From NCBI GenBank assembly GCA_019973155.2, contig BPQB01000056.1, forward strand, positions 1 through 64,000: a DNA stretch of 64,000 nucleotides, read 5' to 3'. Positions 1 through 11,308 of this stretch are shown here, in pieces (the first letter of the stretch is position 1; each line of letters opens with the position of its first letter). The stretch is from Phanerochaete sordida. Taxonomy: Eukaryota; Basidiomycota; Agaricomycetes; Polyporales; Phanerochaetaceae. A program made the position numbers and the translations under genes. The notes under the pieces were generated by a model, which worked only from the letters and a program-made list of their open reading frames with translations, did not search any database and was not told the DNA's origin.

Positions 1-107
1 CCTAAAACCCTAAAACCCTAAAACCCTAAAACCCTAAAACCCTAAAACCCTAAAACCCTAAAACCCTAAAACCCTAAAACCCTAAAACCCTAAAACCCTA
101 AAACCCT
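1..107. repeat. Telomere repeat tract, CCCTAAAA unit
   Basis: The window opens with a partial and then 12 full head-to-tail copies of the 8-base unit CCCTAAAA, ending in CCCT before the sequence becomes a degenerate CT-rich tract. The C-rich strand reads 5' to 3' at the left edge, as expected for a left chromosome end, so the G-strand repeat is TTTTAGGG. Most fungi use TTAGGG, so the two extra T residues are unusual. No variant units are visible inside the tract. Confidence 0.95.
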
Positions 108-830
108 TTTTCCACCTCTCTTCCACTCCTTTCTGCCTTTTTTTCGCTTCTTTCCACCTCTCTGCACCCTTTTCCAACTCTTTTTCTCCACACTTCTCTG
201 TTGTCTCTTTTCACTACTCCTCACCTCTTGCAACTCTTTTTTTTTTCACTTCTTTACACCTCTTTCCACTGCCCCCACCACTGTACACCTTCTTGCATCT
301 CCTTTCACCTCCTTTTATGCTTCTTTCCATCTCTTTGTTGTCTTCTTCTGCCTGTTTCTACTTCCCTCACCACTGTCTGCCTATTTCCACATTCTTTTAC
401 CTTTTTTAACCTCTTTGTCGCTTCTTTCCATCTCTTTTTTGTTGCTTTCACCCACTTTTGCCTGCTTTTCCTCCTATTGCTCACCAACATCCATTGCACT
501 CAGTTTTAGCACTTTTTTTAACTATTACCTACTTTTCCTTTCTTTGTCCTGCTGTTAATTCTACTCCCTTCTGCTATTTGAACTTCTGTTCACTAGCGCC
601 TGGACTTTAGCACATTTTTACACTCCTCTCTTCTTGTCTCCCTTTTTTTGCTACTTTTCCTCCTACTGCTTACTACCACCCATCTCCCCTTTCACTCATA
701 CTCATCCTCTTGTCAAATTCAACTCATTTGCACTATTGCAACTTCTATTCACCAACATCCGGGCATTAGCACTTCAAAAAAACTGTCTCTTGCTTTTTCC
801 TCTGTCTCTGTTCTTTCATTAACCTGATTG
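108..830. repeat. Pyrimidine-biased subtelomeric tract
   Basis: About 700 bases directly inside the telomere are almost all C and T on the plus strand, built of loosely repeated phrases such as TTTCCACCTCTTTC and CTCCTACTGCT. The bias fades after about 830. Open frames here (for example 201-509) are low-complexity Leu/Phe/Ser/Pro readings and are not treated as genes. The tract looks like degenerate subtelomeric satellite or a strand-asymmetric spacer. Confidence 0.6.
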
Positions 831-1717
831 CTTGTGTCACTATCTCTACTGCCCATCTGTGCCCGGGTTTTAAACTGTCAAAGCAGTTCAGCTTGCATTC
901 TGCCAGCTGGAACTTTATGGCCTTCAACTCTTCAACTTATTGTAGCCCTTCACTGCTGCTTCTGGTTTGTGGTATTGTGCTTTTTACAAGCGGGTTTTTG
1001 TATAACAATACTGGGGGTAATTGCTCGGGTTTACTAAATACTTAGCAGACTTAACACTGTGTCTAGCCATCATAAATGTTACTGCTGCTACTTACTTGAC
1101 ACACTGAGTTATGTGCTTGTGCTTTCTCTCTGCTCCCTAAATGTAGCTCTGGCTTTTACCATCACCCACTATACCGGTGCATATGATTCTGCTGCTAATG
1201 CATTTTGGCAATATAGCACAGTCCCATCAGTTAGCTGACTGTGCATCTGTATACGTCTCGTGTTAACATCTACAGTACATATTCATCAGATACAACGATG
1301 GTAGTCCATGATACATGCAAATAAGCAGAAGTGACACGGGAGGCCGAAAAATTATATAACGTCCAAAATATATAGCACTGCATAGATCACGGTTATAGAT
1401 GCCAGTGATATTAACTCTTTTGCTAGTGCAGATTGTGCCTCTAATAGGTGCTGCTGCTTCAGGCAGACATTGGTGGTATCCATATGCTATGTGTATGTTA
1501 GGCAAACATCCAGTGGTCAAAGTGAACTCTGGCAGCATCTGCCATTTTGTCTACTATGTCTCATTACCTGACACCTCCACCCCCATCCCCCTACACACAC
1601 ACACACAGGCGCACACAAGTATACTGAGCACAGTGAAAGCAACAGAAGTGTAGCAACATTTATTCATACATTTTCTCGCACCAACCTTTGCAAAGCATCC
1701 CATCACCACGAGTGATG
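831..1717. other. Subtelomeric spacer, no gene recognised
   Basis: This is mixed-composition DNA between the CT-rich tract and the 3' end of MCO gene A. It contains a CA dinucleotide run near 1591-1605. I see no open frame with a recognisable motif; 1263-1538 and 1399-1653 overlap on opposite strands and show no coding features. Confidence 0.5.
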
Positions 1718-4244
1718 TCACCCGCTTCCACCCACTGTCGCTGCACACTGCGAGATAATGGCTTGCGGGATGTCGAGCTGCGCGGCCTTGCTCGGCAGGC
1801 TGTTGATCTGCATCAGCAGCCCCGCCGCCATGTGCCACGCCAGGTCTGCCGCCACCCACACTGTCAGCATTGAGTCGAGAAAGGTGGGAAGGGAAGGACA
1901 CACGGCAGTGGAATGCCCAGAGCCCCGGGTTGTCCGTGATGAAGCGGATGACCATCCAGTTGTACGCCGGGATGAGGAAGGTGTCGCGCCTGGCGCACAA
2001 GTTAGCGGGCACGTACAGTGAGCGAACGGTGCGCGTACCGCAGCGGGTTCGTCGCGTTCAAAGCTTGGCCGATGTAGCGGCCGGTGCCGGTGCCCATGCT
2101 GCGTTAGGTGGGTCAGCGGTCGAAGCATGCGAGGGCGAAAGGAGCGTACATCCATGGCCGGTGTCCATGCAAGTGGAAGGGGTGGTCGCCATCGTCGAGG
2201 TTGCTCTGCGGCTCCGTGTCAGGCGTGTGCGATGTGCGGAGGACGGACGACGTACGATGAGCAGGTCGACAACCTGCACGCTGTCCTCCGTGACCATGAA
2301 CTGCCCGCCCGGCTGGAGACTCCCGCCCTCCGCGCCGTACACGCTCCCGTTCTGCGCGGCCGCGCGCGTCTGCAGCAGCGTCGTCGTGCCCTGCAGCGGG
2401 CTCCAGCTCTACGCGGCGCGTCAGCGAGCGGTGGGCGGCAGCATGCGGCGCGACGCACCGTGCCGTTCATGAACCCGAGGAAGAGCTGCGAGTCCGCAAG
2501 CTCGAGCGCGATCGTGAGCGGGTACTGGCGCGTCGCGTTGGGCGCGGACACGACGACGGCGGGCACGAGCTGCGCGGTGTCCATGTCCTGGAGCGCGGCG
2601 TTGCTCGGGACGCCGGGGTCGTCCGTCTCGACGGGGAGCGCACTGGCGTCCGCGGCCGGGCCGTAGCGGATGACGCCGCGGATGTCGAGGTTCTGGCCGG
2701 GCTCGTCGTAGGTGAACATGTCGCTCTGCACGGCGGCGCGCATCCAGAAGGGGCCGCCGGTGCTGTTGGACGTCGTCACGAGCACGCTGTAGCGCTGCGC
2801 GACGGCGAGCGTCACGCCCGCGACGGCGTACGGCTGCACGAGCGTGCCGTCGGCCTCGATCACGGTCAGCGTGTGGTAGTCGACGCTGAAGCGCACGGAC
2901 GCGAAGGAGCCCGTGTGCACGAGCCGGAGGCGGTACGTCTTGTTCGCCTCGAGCGTGAACTGCGGTCGGTGTTAGCGGGGACGTAAGGTGGCGGACGGGC
3001 TGCGCACGTTGAAGTAGGTGCCATTGCCGCCCCACTGCCCGAGGCCGTTGAGAGTCTGTCGGAAGTGAGCATATGTGCGGTCGCGTCGCGATAGCAGAAC
3101 TTACGCCGGCATCGGGCACGGGCTCATCACCCGCGGTGCCGTCGATGCCCCACGGCTTCCAGGAGATCGCGTGTCAGCAAACGGAGACCTCGTTCTATAG
3201 CAGAGATCACGCACCGACAGATAGCTCGCGAGGAGAACTGAGCTAAAGGTGTGGTACAGGTCGGCGAGCTGCACGACGAGCTCGCCGTCCCACGACGGGA
3301 AGGCTACGGGCGGCGGCGACGCAGGGTGTACAATCAGCGCGCCCGTGATGCCGTCCGTGTACTGTGTAGAGTCTGCGCAGGCGTAAGTGATCGTCAATCA
3401 CAGGGCGAAGGGTACACTCACAGTCTGTGGGTCACACGAGCACCTCGTTCATTAGTTAAGGTTCAGCGAACGCAGGCGATAGGCGTACGCGCGCTGCGAG
3501 GCGAGTCAGACTGTGCGTACGCCGAGGGCACGATAAGCGACGTACTGCCACCACGTCGTCCCCGAGAACTCGCCGAGAGTAAAGCTGCGCGTCGTCAGTC
3601 AAAGCGCGCTGCAAAGCGAGCGGTAGCGCACTTGTAGACGAGGCTTTGCCCGGGCGGGATACCGCACTCGGTGATGCCAGCCGTGCCGTCGTAGAAGTTC
3701 GTTTGGTTCTGGAACTGCATAAACATGAGTATATGCGCGCATCTAGTCAGCGAGTCGGACTCACCAGGCCGTGCCAGTGGATCGCCGTGCGATTCTCGAG
3801 CATGTTCGTGACGTTCACGACAATGCGGTCGCCCTGGTTGACCTCGATCGTCGGGCCAGGATACATGCCATTGACGACGAGCATGGTCTTGCTCACACCG
3901 TCCGGCGCGCCTTCGACCTGCGAGACCACGAAATCGTAGGACCGCGTCTGGGGCGGCTGGCCCGCGAGGCCATCGAGGACGAAGTTGTCTTGCGGCGTCG
4001 GCTGCAGAGATGGCAGGTTCGAAGCAGTCGCGTTCGCGCTTCCAGTATCGTTGGAATGGTGGTGCTTCAAGCCGAGGCCGAGCCCAAGTCCGAGGCCGAG
4101 CGCGAGCGCGACGATGAGGATGAGCGCAACGACGGCGCCCCAGAGGACGGTGCGGCTCCGGGTGCCGGTGGCGCGCCGCGCGGACTGTTGCGCGGCAGCC
4201 TTCTCGCTGAGGGCGGTGAGATCGCCATGGGAGTCTCTGGACAT
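1718..4244 (-). CDS. Multicopper oxidase A, membrane-anchored (laccase/ferroxidase group)
   Basis: Predicted copper oxidase acting outside the plasma membrane. The start MSRDSHGDL at 4244 gives a 31-residue cytosolic tail with basic residues, then a membrane span at about residues 33-59 (LILIVALALG and a GL run): a type II signal-anchor. Spliced exons give the first copper motif HWHGL, then [78 protein letters not shown] (near 2180) and [12 protein letters not shown] (split by an intron near 1860), ending at 1718. The axial type-1 residue is Leu. At least ten short introns interrupt it. The exon expected to carry the second His-x-His pair, between SGTTWW and TQYTDG, cannot be joined in frame and probably includes a microexon. 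Substrate (Fe(II) or phenols) cannot be decided. It is transcribed divergently from the phosphatase at 4984. Confidence 0.85.
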
Positions 4245-4983
4245 TGCAGGCAAGAGCGATGGAGGTGGCGATGGCGCCGGGGCCTGTGGGAGAGATGGGC
4301 TGGGGAGCCCAGGGAGCGACAGCCGTGGGGGGCGCAAGGACGAGCTGGGGGCGGTTCAATGGGAGTCTCGAGGCAGTAAATGAGGGCGTACGAACGTGCT
4401 TCTTCCGCTATCTGGAGAGGCATATGCCTCAACCTACCGGGCGGCATCAGGCACCTCGACAGGATACGCCGCGGCGGCGCGAGCGCGCTCGAGAGCACCC
4501 GGCGGCGGTGCTCAATTTTCGGAGGAACCTGTGGCGCCACACATGTTCCTAGGAACGTTCTCCGAGGGCGGGCAGCGGGCGTGAGACACTAGGGAAGAGG
4601 GCAAAGGCAACCGCGAACGAGGCGGCGCCCGTCGACGTCGAGCATGCGGGGTACGTCACGTGATGATGGCCTGTTGATGGGACGGAAGCAAACCCGCGTC
4701 TGCTTTCGCTGCTTCTCATGAACGACGACGAACGTGCCTCTGCGGTCGTGTGGGAGTGCACGGCCTCCAATCACGGCCGGTGCATTTGCAGGTGGTACCG
4801 CTCCTCGCATCATCAGGAAGAACAGCCGCGACGGAGAGAAACAGGAACGATGACATGCCGCGAAGTCTGCGCGACTGCCCTTGCCCATTTGTCGCCTTTT
4901 AGGTTCAATGGCCTCCCATTTAACGCGGTGTCCTCGAACCTTGGCCCGCCAGGCGTCCCACGACTCCCCGCGCCCCTGCAGCC
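4245..4983. promoter_or_regulatory. Shared divergent upstream region of MCO A and the phosphatase
   Basis: This 739-bp gap separates two divergent starts, so it must hold both promoters. The only clear candidate site is the 8-base palindrome TCACGTGA at 4656-4663, an E-box of the kind bound by bHLH factors (the fungal Pho4/Cbf1 class), which is suggestive beside an acid phosphatase gene. No strong TATA box is visible. Promoter assignment is inferred from gene orientation. Confidence 0.4.
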
Positions 4984-7062
4984 ATGTTCTCGCAGTCGCT
5001 CGTCCTCCTTGTCGCCCTCGTCCCCGCGGCGCTCGCTGCCCAGGCGCCGGTCTTCGTGCCTCCAGCCCTGACCCCGCTCAGCACGTCGACCAACTACACC
5101 GGCGCGACGAACGGCACGCTCTCCAACCAGACCGTCGTCCCCGGCAAGGTCTTCGACCGCTTCATCCAGATCTGGCTCGAGAACACGGACTACAACGATG
5201 CCGCGACGTCCCAGGCGTTCATGGAGCTCAAGTCCCAGGGCCTGCTCCTCAGCCAGTACTACGCCGTCACCCACCCCTCCGAGCCGAACTACGCCGCCGT
5301 CGTCGGCGGTGACTTCTGGGGCATGGGCGACGACAACTGGTACAACATCCCCTCCAAGTACGTCCCCTGCCATATGAGGAAACCGCGAACGTTAATCCTC
5401 ACATGAAACAGCATCTCGACCGTGATCGACCTGCTCGAGGACAAGAGCATCTCGTGGGCGAGCTACATGGAGAATATGCCCGACGACGGCTTCCAGGGCT
5501 TCAAGTGAGTCGTGCTGTCTCTGTTCTTTCCCTTCCCACTCTCCTGCACCGCCCACACTCCGGTTCGTTGGCCGTCGTGCGGTCGCTCTCAAGCAGCTGC
5601 AGCCCGCGTCGCGATCACTGTACCCTGATCGACGCGCTGGACGGCGTCCGCGAATCGCGGGTGTACCAGACGCTCCGTGGCGGTCGGCGTGTCTCGAAGC
5701 ACAACGCTGCGCAGGCACGCGCCCACCGCTGAAGCTCGCAGAGCTGCTGCGCAGGACCGCTTGGCGCGTCTTGCAGTTTCTCGACGACGTCGCGGTCCTG
5801 TCGCAGCCCGCTGCGCGAGACTTCATCTGCGAGCGTGCCAGGACAGCTCACTACCGTCGGGTGGGCATCAGCTGGAACCTGGCTTCGCGTGCGAGTTGCA
5901 GGCGGGCCGCGACTCGCTCATAGGCTCTCGAGGTCATCTGAGCATCAGCCCGTCGCTTGACTTGGCTTCTGCGCCGCATGTATGCGGCCACGGTCAGGGC
6001 AGCCTCGATCTACCCTCTGCCCTGGCTCTTTCTGTTCGTGCTGCGCATTCGAATTTCTTCGATGCTGACTGCGCTTCCTCCCTAGCTTCACGTCACCGAA
6101 CTACCTCAACGCGTCCGCTCCGGACTACACCTACTATGTCCGCAAGCACAACCCGCCCATTCTCTATGACTCCGTCGTCAGCGTGCCGGAGCGTCTCGCG
6201 CGCATCCGCAACTTCAACGACCTCGTCGCCGACGTGAACGCGAGCGCGATCCCGCAGTGGCTCTTCATCACGCCGAACATGGTCAACGACGGCCACGACA
6301 CGTCCATCGACTTTGCGAGCGAGTGGCTCGAGTTCTGGCTGCCGACGATGCTCGCGGACCCGAACTTCAACGACAACCGCACGATCATCCTCCTCACGTT
6401 CGACGAGAACGAGTCGTACAACATCAACAACCGCATCTACACCCTCGTCCTCGGCAACGGCCTCCCCGCGAACCTCAAGGGCCAGGAGGACGACACATAC
6501 TACACCCACTACTCGGCCATCAGCACCGTGCAGGCTAACTGGGGCCTCAAGTCGCTCGGTCGCCAGGACACGAACAAGTGAGTCTAGCGAGGCACGCCGC
6601 CCAGCCCATTACTGACCTCCGCGCAGGACCGTCTCGAACGTGTTCTCGTTCGTCGCGTCCGCCACCAACTACACGAACATGAACGTCACCGGCGACGCCG
6701 TCCCGCTCACGAACCTCACGACCGTCTTCAACGGCCCGCTCAACGCCGCCCAGTACGTGCCCTTCACCGCGCCGAACATGAACGCGAGCGGCGCAGGCGG
6801 CCAGGGCGTCTTCGTCGCGCCCTCGCTCAACACCTCCTTCACGGCCGCCGTCGCGCCCGGGCCCGTCAACCTCACGGCGCTCGGCGAGGTCGTGCCCGCG
6901 AGCGGCCCGCCGAACGGCACCGTCCCCGGCGCGCCGGCGCCCACGACGTCTGGGTCAGGCGGCAGCGGAGGCTCGGGCAGCAGCGGTGCGCTCGCGCTCG
7001 CGGCGGTCCCGGGTGCGCTCACGCTCGCGCTCGGTGCGCTCGTCGGCGCGGTGCTGCTGTAA
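4984..7062 (+). CDS. Secreted, probably GPI-anchored acid phosphatase (phosphoesterase family)
   Basis: Hydrolyses phosphomonoesters at the cell surface, by family resemblance. Exons 4984-5357, 5412-5504, 6086-6577 and 6627-7062 join in frame to 464 residues. A signal peptide (MFSQSLVLLVALVPAALAAQ) is followed by the fungal acid phosphatase motifs IWLENTDY, YYAVTHPSEPNYAAVVGG, ITPNMVNDGHD and LLTFDENESYNINNRIYTL, in the usual order. The tail is rich in N-x-S/T sites, then a Gly/Ser linker (GSGGSGGSGSSG) and a hydrophobic end (ALTLALGALVGAVLL), which is a GPI-attachment pattern. Intron 2 is 581 bp (5505-6085), roughly ten times longer than its neighbours. The start is the only Met in front of a signal peptide. 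It is divergent from MCO A. Confidence 0.9.
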
Positions 7063-7590
7063 AAGCGTTTTCTGCACGGAAACGTGCGCGGTGCTGTCGT
7101 ACTCGATCTCGCTGGGCATATGTATTATTGCTGTAATTAATCTGCTTGCTCGACCACGACCGTCTGCCCAGCTCGCGTGCGCTATCGCCACGGGGCACGC
7201 TATGGCGATAGCGCTGCGAACGTTCGCCGCGGCCGCAATCGCGGCGTGCTTATCTCGCGCCACGCTGGCCCTCGCTCCGCGGGAGCAGACGTTCCTGGCC
7301 ACGGTGCAGCGGCCCATGTGCCCTCCTGCGTCTGGACGTGCTCGCGGCCGCGGCGATCTGCGCGGGTGCGACTGTATACGAGGATGTGCTTCGGGCAGAG
7401 GGCTTGCGCGATGTCGCAGCGGCGCGTGGGAGCGCATCAGGGCGCGGTACGGCATGCCTGTGCGGGCTGCAGGCTTGGTAGGGCGGATGCGCGGATGGGG
7501 CGAGATGCATATGATGGGTGTCGCAGAGGCCCAGGTCTACGGTACAGAGCACTTGAGGTCCGGCGCGTGGCGTGCATTGGATTTGGGTGC
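7063..7590. other. Intergenic, no gene recognised
   Basis: This is the 3' flank of the phosphatase and a GC-rich spacer. Long open frames (6986-7801, 7177-7968) are Arg/Ala-rich readings that run through the phosphatase 3' end and the MCO relic in the wrong frame. I see no motif. Confidence 0.5.
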
Positions 7591-7960
7591 GAGCGCGGCT
7601 GTGCACCGCACATCTGCGCCGTCTCTTGCGGGATGGCGAGGCGCGCCGTGGTCGGCGGCAGGGTTACGGGCCCGCGGACATGTGCAATGCGGATGTCCGT
7701 GTCCAGGCGTCAGCGTGGCAGGGTGGAGAAGCTTCGCGGGAGACGTACGGCGGTGCAGCGTCGGCGCGCGCGTCAGGAGACCGCCACGGGCAGGCGATTG
7801 AAGCATTTAGTTATTCGCCGCGGTTCGCGGATATGGACGGCGTCGCATCGCATCTGGTGCGTTGTTAGAGCAGGTCGTGCACTGAGCAAGCTGAGGTACA
7901 CGCACCGTGACCAGGTCGACGACCAGGACGTCGTACTCCGCTGCACAATGTCGGCCCCTG
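7591..7960 (-). pseudogene. MCO 3'-end fragment, decayed copy related to gene B
   Basis: The stretch from the phrase CACCGCACATCTGCGCC onward aligns by eye, with substitutions and small indels, to the 3' end of MCO B at 8567-8900. Shared blocks include GCGGGATGGCGAGGCGCGCC, CCGCGGACATGTGC (complement of the W-H-M segment) and GTCGACGACCAGGACGTCG. No usable reading frame remains. It is a truncated duplicate lying directly downstream of gene B. Confidence 0.6.
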
Positions 7961-8563
7961 GATTTTGAGCCCTTTGTGGCACGATGAATATCCTGCGAAC
8001 GCGTGCCTTTTGCAGCCGCGAGGATCAAGGTCAGAGTTTTCGCGCAAACTCGCGCTCACCGGTCCTCGCACCAGGCAGCAAGCCCTTGTTACTGCCGTTC
8101 GTTCGAGCTGTAGCGCACGGGGCCGATGATGATGCATGACCGGGTTGTCTCCAAGCGTATGCGCGTCATTATCGACGTCGATCTTCTTCGCGACCACCCG
8201 CACCCGGCGAAGACGCGTGCCCTACAGCCGCTTACACGTCGATAGCCTGGCCCGGAATTTTGCTAAGGTCAGCAGAGGTCCGCCCGTCTGATTTGCGTAT
8301 AGACCGCGGTCCGTGTGCTTCGTGTCCTCCAGCCGCGGAGGCCTCCGATCCTGTGCAGCTGCCAGGCTAGCACAGCGTGGACGGCGGCGCGCAGTCGGCA
8401 GCGTTACGATGAGCGTGTACCGGCCTGGCGTGTCCGTCGCGCTGGATGGGTCTGTACGAATATGATAAGACTCAGAGACGCCCGGTGCTCGGGTACAGAA
8501 CAACATGCATAGCAACGAAGCTAGCGGTCGGATGACATGCACAAAGCTGTGCGCCGCAAGACC
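7961..8563. other. Intergenic between MCO fragment and MCO B
   Basis: No gene is recognised. Part of it may continue the decayed MCO copy, but I cannot align it with confidence. Open frames 7865-8203 and 8222-8542 have no motif. Confidence 0.4.
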
Positions 8564-11308
8564 CTAAGCAGCACCGCACATCCGCACCATCTCCTGCGGA
8601 ATATCGAGGCGCGCCGCGATTGACGGCAGTGTCACGAACTGCATGAGCAGGCCCGCGGACATGTGCCACGCGATGTCTGCGTCGAGGCGTCAGCGTGTCT
8701 GTGCAGGAAAGCATCGCGGGAAGACGTACGACAGTGCAGCGTCCACACGCCCGCTACATATAATTTTTCGTCAGAAGCGCACCGTCAAGGATTTGAGAAA
8801 GTACTCACGATTGTCTGTGACGAAGCGCAGTACGACCCAGCCGTTCGCAGGGATCTCGACGGTGTCGCGTCTGGTGGGTTCTCAGGACAAGTTCGCTCCC
8901 TGCTAACGCGAGAGTGCTCACGCTAGAGGGTTCACGGTATTGAGGGTCGCGTTCGCGGGGGTGTACGTAGAGCTCCCGACGCCGACGCTGGGAGGAAATG
9001 GCTGTTAGCTAGGAATCAAATCGATAATAGACTATGCGCACATCCATGGCCGATACCCGTGCAAATGGAACGGGTGGTCGCCGTCGTCGTTGTTCTCCTA
9101 CCGGCACAGATGACATCAGTTCGTTCTCTGGCTGGAGACAAGAAGTATGCGCACCAAGAGGAGGTCGACGACCTCGGTGGCGTCTTCGGTCACGAAGAAT
9201 TGGTTTCCAAACTCTACGCTGGAACCCTCAGGCGCAAATGCGCCGCCCGCCTTGTATGCTTTCTGCAGCTCTAGGAGATTGTTTGTGCCATTCGGTGGGG
9301 TCCAGCTCTGCGAATGCGTCTCATAGAAAGTGGAGAAGGGAGGTGAGGAGGGTGCTTACGGTTCCGTTCATGTACGCGAGCGACGCTCCGCTCGGTAGAT
9401 TGTCGAACTCAAACGAGACACGGTAGAACCTATAGATGAGCGTGAGCGGCTGCAGAAACAAGAGGCGAGCTTCGGACGCACTTCGTGTTGTCGGGGACCT
9501 CCGTTAGAACCGCAGGCGGGAGAGTGTAGGAGTCGAGGTCGGTCAAATTCTTCCCGTGAAGCTGCGCTCCCGGGTCGTGCATAGCAGGCGGCACACTGGT
9601 CTCGTCGTTTGTTCCATATCTGCGAATATATATGGTGAGCTGCACCCTTCCCGCCAAACAGTTAACGAACCTGATAATCCCTCTGACGTCCGGATTCTGC
9701 CCCGGCAGCGTATATGTGAACATATCGACCTGCTGAAGGGTGCGCATCCAGTACGCGCCGCCCATTTGATTCGTCGTCAGCAGGACGCTATAGCGTTGCG
9801 CGACCGCGAGGGTCACGCCCGACACGACGGTCGGCGCGGTCAGCGTGCCGTCAGCTTCGATGACAGTCAGCGGATGGTGATCAACGCTGAAACGGATGTC
9901 CGCGAGCGAGCCGGTGTGGATGAGCCGAAGGCGATAGCTGGAAAACCTGACTTAATGACCGACGCATGGTACGAGCGCGCCGACTGACGACTTATTTGGC
10001 TTCAAGTTGAACTACTCGGACCGGGTCAGATAGAATCTCGCGCTGACTGAGCAGTGACATACGTTGAAGTAGCTTCCCAGGCCATGGTATTGACCAAGGC
10101 CGTTTAGTGCCTGCAGAGTAGTCAGCGCATGGCTGTTCGAGACGCGCATGCACCTACGCCACTGTCGGGGACAGGTTCATCGCCCGCTTCACCTCCGACA
10201 GGTCCCTGCGGCTGTGCTGCTATTCAGCAGGACGTTCTGACGGTAGAGAGAACACTTGTTGCGTACTTACCGATAAATATTGCTCGTTGAGCACTGTGCT
10301 GAAGGTGTGGTAGACGTCAGTCAGCTGCACGACCAGTTCCTCGTCCCATGTCGGTAATCCGGGAGGATTAGGTGCCGTCGGGTGAACGATGAGGGCACCG
10401 GTTATACCGTCGGTGTACTGTGTATCATCTAGAGGGGATAAGAGGTCATAAGGATCCTTGTAGCACTGGAATGTTTAAGGCGACGTCTTACAATCTGAGA
10501 TCAGGGATGCAATTGCCGATACAGGTCAGGAAATTGCTAGCGCGAAATGAGACTAGGCTCACGCGAGCTGTCAGGCACCTGTAATCAGTTCCTGAAAGTC
10601 TAAAGAATGACGCAGGACTGACTGCCACCATGTTGACCCTGAGAAGGCACCAAACGTAAAGCTGCGCGTCGATTAGAGTGTCATCCACATAGGCATGATG
10701 CTCCTACACACTTGTACGTCAGAGACTCGCCAGGCGGGATGCCACACTCTGTGACGCCTGCAGTGCCGTCATAATACGCAGTACCATTCTGCGGCTATCA
10801 TGTGAATGAGTATGAGGGGCGGCGTCGGAGAAGAGCCACACCCACGATACCGTGCCAATGAATCGTCCTAGAACGCTACGCGGTGAGCATAAGCGAGAGA
10901 CGAGGGAGTCGGCGGGACGTACGTCGCGTTCGCAATGCGGTTGATGACCTTTACGACCAGCCTGTCGTGCTGATTCGCTTCAATGGTGGGACCGGGGAAC
11001 ATGCCTACATTCGAATATCATCAGTGCTATACGCCTGTGGAAGCCCGAGCCCGCTCACCGTTCACGACGAGCATGGGCTTGACGACGCCATCGGGCGCAC
11101 CCCAAAGCTGTTCCACGACAAACTCGTAGTAGCGTGTCTGAGGCGGCTGGCCTGTGAGATCGTTCAAGACGAAGTTGTCGGCGGAGGGCACACGGACGGT
11201 CGGGAAGTCGTAGGCGTGGGCGGCAATGACACTGCGCACAGTCCTTCCGAGGACGACAGAGACGAAAGCCGCGCGGACGACGTAGGAGAAGGAGGTTGTG
11301 AGATACAT
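8564..11308 (-). CDS. Multicopper oxidase B
   Basis: A many-intron MCO whose exons splice in frame apart from one region. The start MYLTTSFSYVVRAAF at 11308 gives a short hydrophobic N-terminus (signal peptide or weak anchor) without the long cytosolic tail of A and D. Exons in order: [155 protein letters not shown] and HCHIAWHMSAGLLMQ. The last HCH is split by an intron near 8740. The axial residue is Leu. The fourth residue after the HLH pair is Tyr instead of His; it is not a copper ligand. As in A, the exon carrying the second His-x-His pair cannot be resolved; a tiny ATT exon is visible at 10491-10493. Stop at 8564. Confidence 0.8.

Noticed and set aside
201..509. 102-codon frame in the CT-rich tract
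   Set aside because: Low-complexity Phe/Leu/Ser/Pro reading caused by pyrimidine bias; no start context or homology.
9058..9120. Loss of a copper ligand in MCO B because HPFHLHGH reads HPFHLHGY
   Set aside because: The copper ligands are the first three His of this motif; the changed residue is not a ligand.
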